From Nipponacmea schrenckii (Eukaryota; Mollusca; Gastropoda; Lottiidae): 64,000 nucleotides of DNA. The translations under genes were made by a program, and so were the position numbers. A model generated the notes under the pieces. That model did no database searches. It saw nothing but the letters and a program-made list of their open reading frames with translations, and was not told the DNA's origin. The DNA lies in assembly GCA_030562195.1 (NCBI GenBank), contig CM060199.1, positions 22,526,338-22,590,337 of the forward strand, written 5' to 3'. How positions within the stretch are numbered: the stretch's first letter is position 1; every line of letters begins with the position of its first letter. Below are positions 59,661 through 64,000 of the stretch, in pieces.

Positions 59661-60059
59661 GTGCAATATTTTATATATACATTTATATTTATGAGAAGTC
59701 GTTCAGAGTTTGTAAAGTTGTCTTGTATTTTGCTGAATATGCTAGACATATTTAGTGACATGCGAGATATATATCGTTATTGTTATGAATTAAAATTCCG
59801 TCCAAAATGGTTAAACGACAGACCGACACATATTATTACAACTATGGATGTCAAAAATTTGATGGTATCACTTATGATGCGGATTCAAGCGAAATCGTTA
59901 TTGGTTTTGTTAAAATATCTTACACCCATAGATCTTTTCTGTTTTTGCATTAGACAAGGTTTGTTTCTGAATTCCGTTCTCAGATTAATTTATACAACTG
60001 CCAAATACCCAAAACAATATATTTTAAGTCTTTCGTTTTATAATTTTTCAAGAACTTGA
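59661..60059 (+). other. 132-codon ORF just after the ASB stop
   Basis: Begins 22 bases after the ASB stop codon and therefore probably lies in its 3' untranslated region. The translation is rich in Leu, Ile, Phe and Met, with IFSDMRDIYRYCYELKFRPK and LSFYNFSRT, and shows no family I recognise. An AATAAA near 60497 could end the ASB mRNA after it. A coding role is possible but unsupported. Confidence 0.25.
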
Positions 60060-63000
60060 GGTTTCACAAACGAGTAGTTTTTCATAAAAACCGAAGGTGT
60101 GTTCTTTAATACTTCACCAAATTATCTTTGCGACGACTGTAAATCGGTGTTTGACATCACCGTTACTTTATTAATACTTTTTAGTGTTGACCATAAGGCA
60201 GTTGAGCTTTTGGTTGCGCACGCAGTCTTGAATGGCTAGAGGAGAAATAGATTCGTCTTAAAATGCATTTTTCGCGGGACCACAGACGTGACATAAATGG
60301 TGTTATTTTATGGACTTATGTTATGACTGAACTACAGTAAAATGCCCATTTATCTTGGCGGATAAGACTACTATTAGAAGCTAGAAATGGAACAGAAGTA
60401 ATTGTTTCGGTCTGTGACTATTGAATTCAAGACAATCAGTGATCTTGTTTCAAGCAGCTGAATTGGCATGGAGGTCTAAGTTACATAATTTATATTAAAT
60501 AAACGAACTCTTGCATATTAGGGTAAATCATATAGATTTTTATAGCTTTAACACACCCATTGCATTGTATGAATATAATCATAAAACCCATAAAGAGGTC
60601 TTGGCATATAAACTGTAGAATGCACTTTATAAATGCAATTCAGAACGTTATGGATGATCTCGCGGTTTAATGGCTACCACATGCTATGTTGCTCTAAATA
60701 TAGACATCTCCTAAATAAAGGGGCATTTCTTTTTTTTTTCTCGCAGATTAAATTATTTGTACAATTACTCCAATTTATGAAAATTATATACCATAATATA
60801 GATCAATAATAAGTTTTTAATGAAGAATGTTATTTTTAACGTTAACGAAAGTCTTTGATAAAAGATATGAGCATAATTATAATTTCTTCTAACATAATTA
60901 CCTTAAAAATTACCTTAAAATTACAACGGGCATTCAGACATCAAAACCCTTCGTCTTACAATATTTTAGCGTTCATTAGAATTTCTTGCTAAAGAAAAAT
61001 TAGCTTCACTTCTACAAAAAGAGTAATAATTCAAGTCCAAATATAAGAATATTACAATAATCTCCTTAATCATTTTGTTATGAATAGTTTTGCTTGGCTT
61101 ATTCAATCTTTCACTACTTCATATAAAGACTTACAATGTTTCAATTCAGTTGGACAACCTTTTAATACAAATAATTGTATATATAAATATATGTTATTAT
61201 GATATGATTTCTACGATCAAAAATCCAAGGACGTTCTAAATATAATAAGTCACCCTTTAATCCTCAACAATTATTGTTTTCACGATAGTGATAACCACTG
61301 GCAAATGGTTTTCTAGTGTTGAAGAAAATTTAAAACACCTGGATTCTTACATCAAATTGAATGATCTAAGATTCCGACTGCACATCCTGACAACTATCAA
61401 AGCCTTAAAGTAAAGCAAATTAAAGTCGTAACTGAAATATCTTTGTTGTTGAAAAGTGCACGAACAAATATTTTTTTTCTTTAAATCGATTGCGATGCTT
61501 TGTTTTCGTATTGATTTATTTTGGAACGTCCCTAGAAAAACTGAAATAGATAGATGAACCAAATATGGGGCTGGAAATTTTTTTCTAGACCGTATTTGTA
61601 CTGTGCAAAAATTTTGCAAGAGCTTATTGTATATTAAAAATATCGCCAAATACGATATATTTGTCTAGTATACACAATTACAATCCACGTAAAAGAAAAG
61701 AGCCGTCATCTTGTAGTCACACATTTAAGCAAACTTTTAATTCCTTCGCTATTTTTTATCCGATTTGTATGATTTTGTTACTTTATCTAAAAGATGTTGG
61801 GACAGAATTTTGAATTTCAAATTAAAATTCATTTTGAGACACGTTTCCATTTTTGGAACATTTTAAAATCTTTATCTCGTGGCCTTTAGCTTCAATGGAA
61901 CTTTTGATGTACAGTGACCTTGACCTATGCTATATAGCCATTCTGATATTGAGTCAAAAATATCAACTTCACAATTTGAAACTAAATTTTAGCCGTTTAA
62001 GTTATTTTAGGACTCAAAACGCTTGAGTGAGCGCTAGGCTATAGAAAGGTAGAAGTTCCAATAGTTTATACAGCTATCGGGAAAAGTATCAAATGCCACA
62101 CTGAGTGCTGTTCACAACTCTACTTAGAATTTTATATTCTTTATTCTCAAATTTGCTTATTAACTATTTTTATGTTACAATAAGTCTTAAACATATTATA
62201 TATCTTAATGATGTATTTATGTTTCAGTAAACATTTCGGATTATCGTCCTTTAAACAAGTTCAAGTTTGTCACTATTGTAAGGAATAAAATCTGAATAGA
62301 TTTATATGTGCATGTTGAATTACTTTATTGAAATACTTAATAATGGAATGATTTTGTTAACATTTTTGACTTGGTTTTCTTTTGTTCAAATTTTATATGT
62401 GTTACAACTCGGCCTATTATTGGCAATTAAATATAAGTTAAGACTCTTGTCTATTGTATTGTGTTGTCATAAAAAAGGTTATATTTAAATGATCCTTTCC
62501 ACGAGATTACAAAAATAGAATAGGTTATATGTAATAGGATTCCACAATAGTTTGCTCTGGGAAAATACTATAATTGTATGATATTGAATCAGTATTAATA
62601 ATATAATATGAATGGATGAACAAATCTGTCCGTGATCATTCATAGCTTAATTTGTCAACAATATTGTACAATGTATAAAATATAATATATGAGTTTTTTT
62701 TTATTGATACTGTAACGTATCATCATAATCCCCATGTATGGTAGTAATAAATATGGTGGTTTGACAGATATATAGATGGATAAATATTTTTGAACTGGTA
62801 ATGTGTTCAAAGTCTTCAAGATGATACACAAAGAAAATTGCATATTATGCGACCTAAGTCTAAATTGAAACGTCAAATTCCCATTTACAATAAGGCTGTC
62901 TTAGGTTATCCGAAATACGTGTAGGAGGTATGTGATAAGGTTATAAATACATGTAGATACAAATTAATTTATTTTAAATTGTAATTGTATATTATTTTCT

Positions 63001-63400
63001 TAGGTATATCAATTTTCCCGAGATTATATTGGGAAGTTTTTTCTTTAAAGAATTTGACATATATAATTTTTGAGTTGAGATCTTCTGCTTAGACCATAAT
63101 TTTGACCATAATTTAAGATCATAAACAGTTTATTAGTAATTAATCAATAATACGTTGATATCACTCACTCGTAAATCCCCCAAACAAACCCACACTAACA
63201 GCAGATGCAGTCAAACTTTTACGCATTCCTTACTCTCTTGCACCAGTGAGCCCTTCTATGTTTACAAAACAAGTCAATCCAACCATCTCCACCACGAACT
63301 ACATCCGTACCACTAGCTGCACAACCAGTAATAATCAACCCTACCATTATCTCCGCTTGTTGGAAATGTCTTAAGTTGATCGCGTGGGAAATATAAATAA
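60060..63400. other. Right-hand intergenic stretch, nothing recognised
   Basis: About 3.3 kb of AT-rich sequence. A segment at about 61760-61960 shares TTTATCTCGTGGCC and GTGACCTTGACCT with the interior of the hAT-like element near 32.5 kb. Short ORFs have no support. Confidence 0.45.
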
Positions 63401-63404
63401 CAGA

Positions 63405-63790
63405 TAGCTTACAAGGTAATATACACCCACTGGCACCCTTAGTCACTTATTGGGGTGATTTCACAATGTTTCTTCAACATCCGTATTTAACTTCCAGAGT
63501 GCTTAGCGTCTAAAGATTGAACGCGTTTAATACAAGAGCAAAAATTAATATTAAATATTTTCCGACAGATTTTTGTTTTAAAAGTGTTTATAATTGGGTG
63601 ATTACAAACCCTCACACGAAGTCAAATCTTGTCCCCTCTAGAGTGTTTACGAGCTATGAATTGGACGTGTTTTCAAGAACAAGGGCAATAACTCATCAAA
63701 TATTTTTCGATTTATCTGATTTTCATCCTTCGGTGATGTCAATCTCTCACGTTAAGTTTCGTCCAAAATCCTGTCAAAAATTGTTCTCTG
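63405..63790. repeat. Copy of the dispersed GAGTGTTTACGAGC repeat
   Basis: Starts AGATAGCTTACAAGGTAATA with the CACCCACTGGCACC motif, then TTGAACGCGTTTAA, CCTCTAGAGTGTTTACGAGC and AACAAGGGCAATAACTCA, the modules of the composite repeat at 21.2 kb. Confidence 0.7.
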
Positions 63791-64000
63791 CAGTTGAGTC
63801 ATATGACTCAGAAAAATGTGTCTTTATCGATGCCTTATTTGACTCACGTAATGAGTAATTATGTACTAATAATGAGTCATTTGACTTGTCCAGATGAGTC
63901 AGTTGACTCAGAAAAATGAGTCCCTGCCGCTGCCTAATTTGACTCACGTGATGAGTAATCATATACTCATAGTGAGTCGTTTGACTCGCCGCGTGAGTAT
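63791..64000. repeat. 100-bp tandem repeat dense in TGAGTCA sites, running off the right edge
   Basis: Period exactly 100 bp (TGAGTCA at 63795 and 63895; TGACTCA at 63804/63904 and 63840/63940). Seven perfect TGA(G/C)TCA heptamers, the AP-1 (bZIP) consensus, occur in about 150 bp, with an additional CACGTG at about 63945. Two units are visible and the array probably continues. Confidence 0.85.

Noticed and set aside
63791..64000. CRISPR-like array because of regular repeats
   Set aside because: The whole 100-bp unit repeats with no unique spacers, and the genome is eukaryotic.

Overview
The window looks like nuclear DNA of an AT-rich invertebrate with intron-containing genes, most likely a mollusc or another lophotrochozoan. 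The grounds are GT/AG exon structures, animal gene families (AGMO, pirin, ASB, C17orf98-like), and abundant short repeats carrying an ATACGCCCAC motif with GTCCGTCC runs, a repeat style I associate with molluscan genomes. The taxon is inferred. Exon models were built by eye from reading frame, splice motifs and family alignment recalled from memory.

Layout. 1-5.3 kb: left edge with one candidate minus-strand exon (480-582), a large palindrome, a MITE and a possible piggyBac relic. 5362-10318 (+): an 11-exon gene for a 482-residue protein made of two reduced actin folds in tandem, the most unusual item here. 14.3-20.3 kb (+): a C17orf98-like gene (18252-20329) preceded by two exons that repeat its N-terminal module. 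21.2-26.4 kb: a nested stack of transposable elements, including a 3.2 kb DNA transposon with 37-bp inverted ends, a transposase ORF and a coding-compatible 30-bp minisatellite. 30156-41371 (-): an eight-exon pirin gene; intron 6 holds a 2.8 kb hAT-like element and exon 3 has been partly triplicated. 44479-55239 (+): an eleven-exon alkylglycerol monooxygenase (AGMO) gene whose exons 8 and 9 occur twice at over 99% identity, next to a LINE reverse-transcriptase relic. 56251-59639 (+): a four-exon ankyrin-repeat/SOCS-box protein; intron 1 holds a 1.13 kb hAT deletion derivative with a perfect 8-bp target duplication. 59.7-64 kb: mostly no recognised gene, ending in a 100-bp tandem repeat dense in TGAGTCA sites.

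The genes do not form a pathway: AGMO is an ether-lipid enzyme of the ER, pirin a nuclear metal-binding cupin, the ASB protein a ubiquitin-ligase adaptor. The twin mini-actin protein and the C17orf98-like cluster are the least characterised. Much of the remaining sequence is transposon-derived, with several insertions dated relative to each other by nesting.
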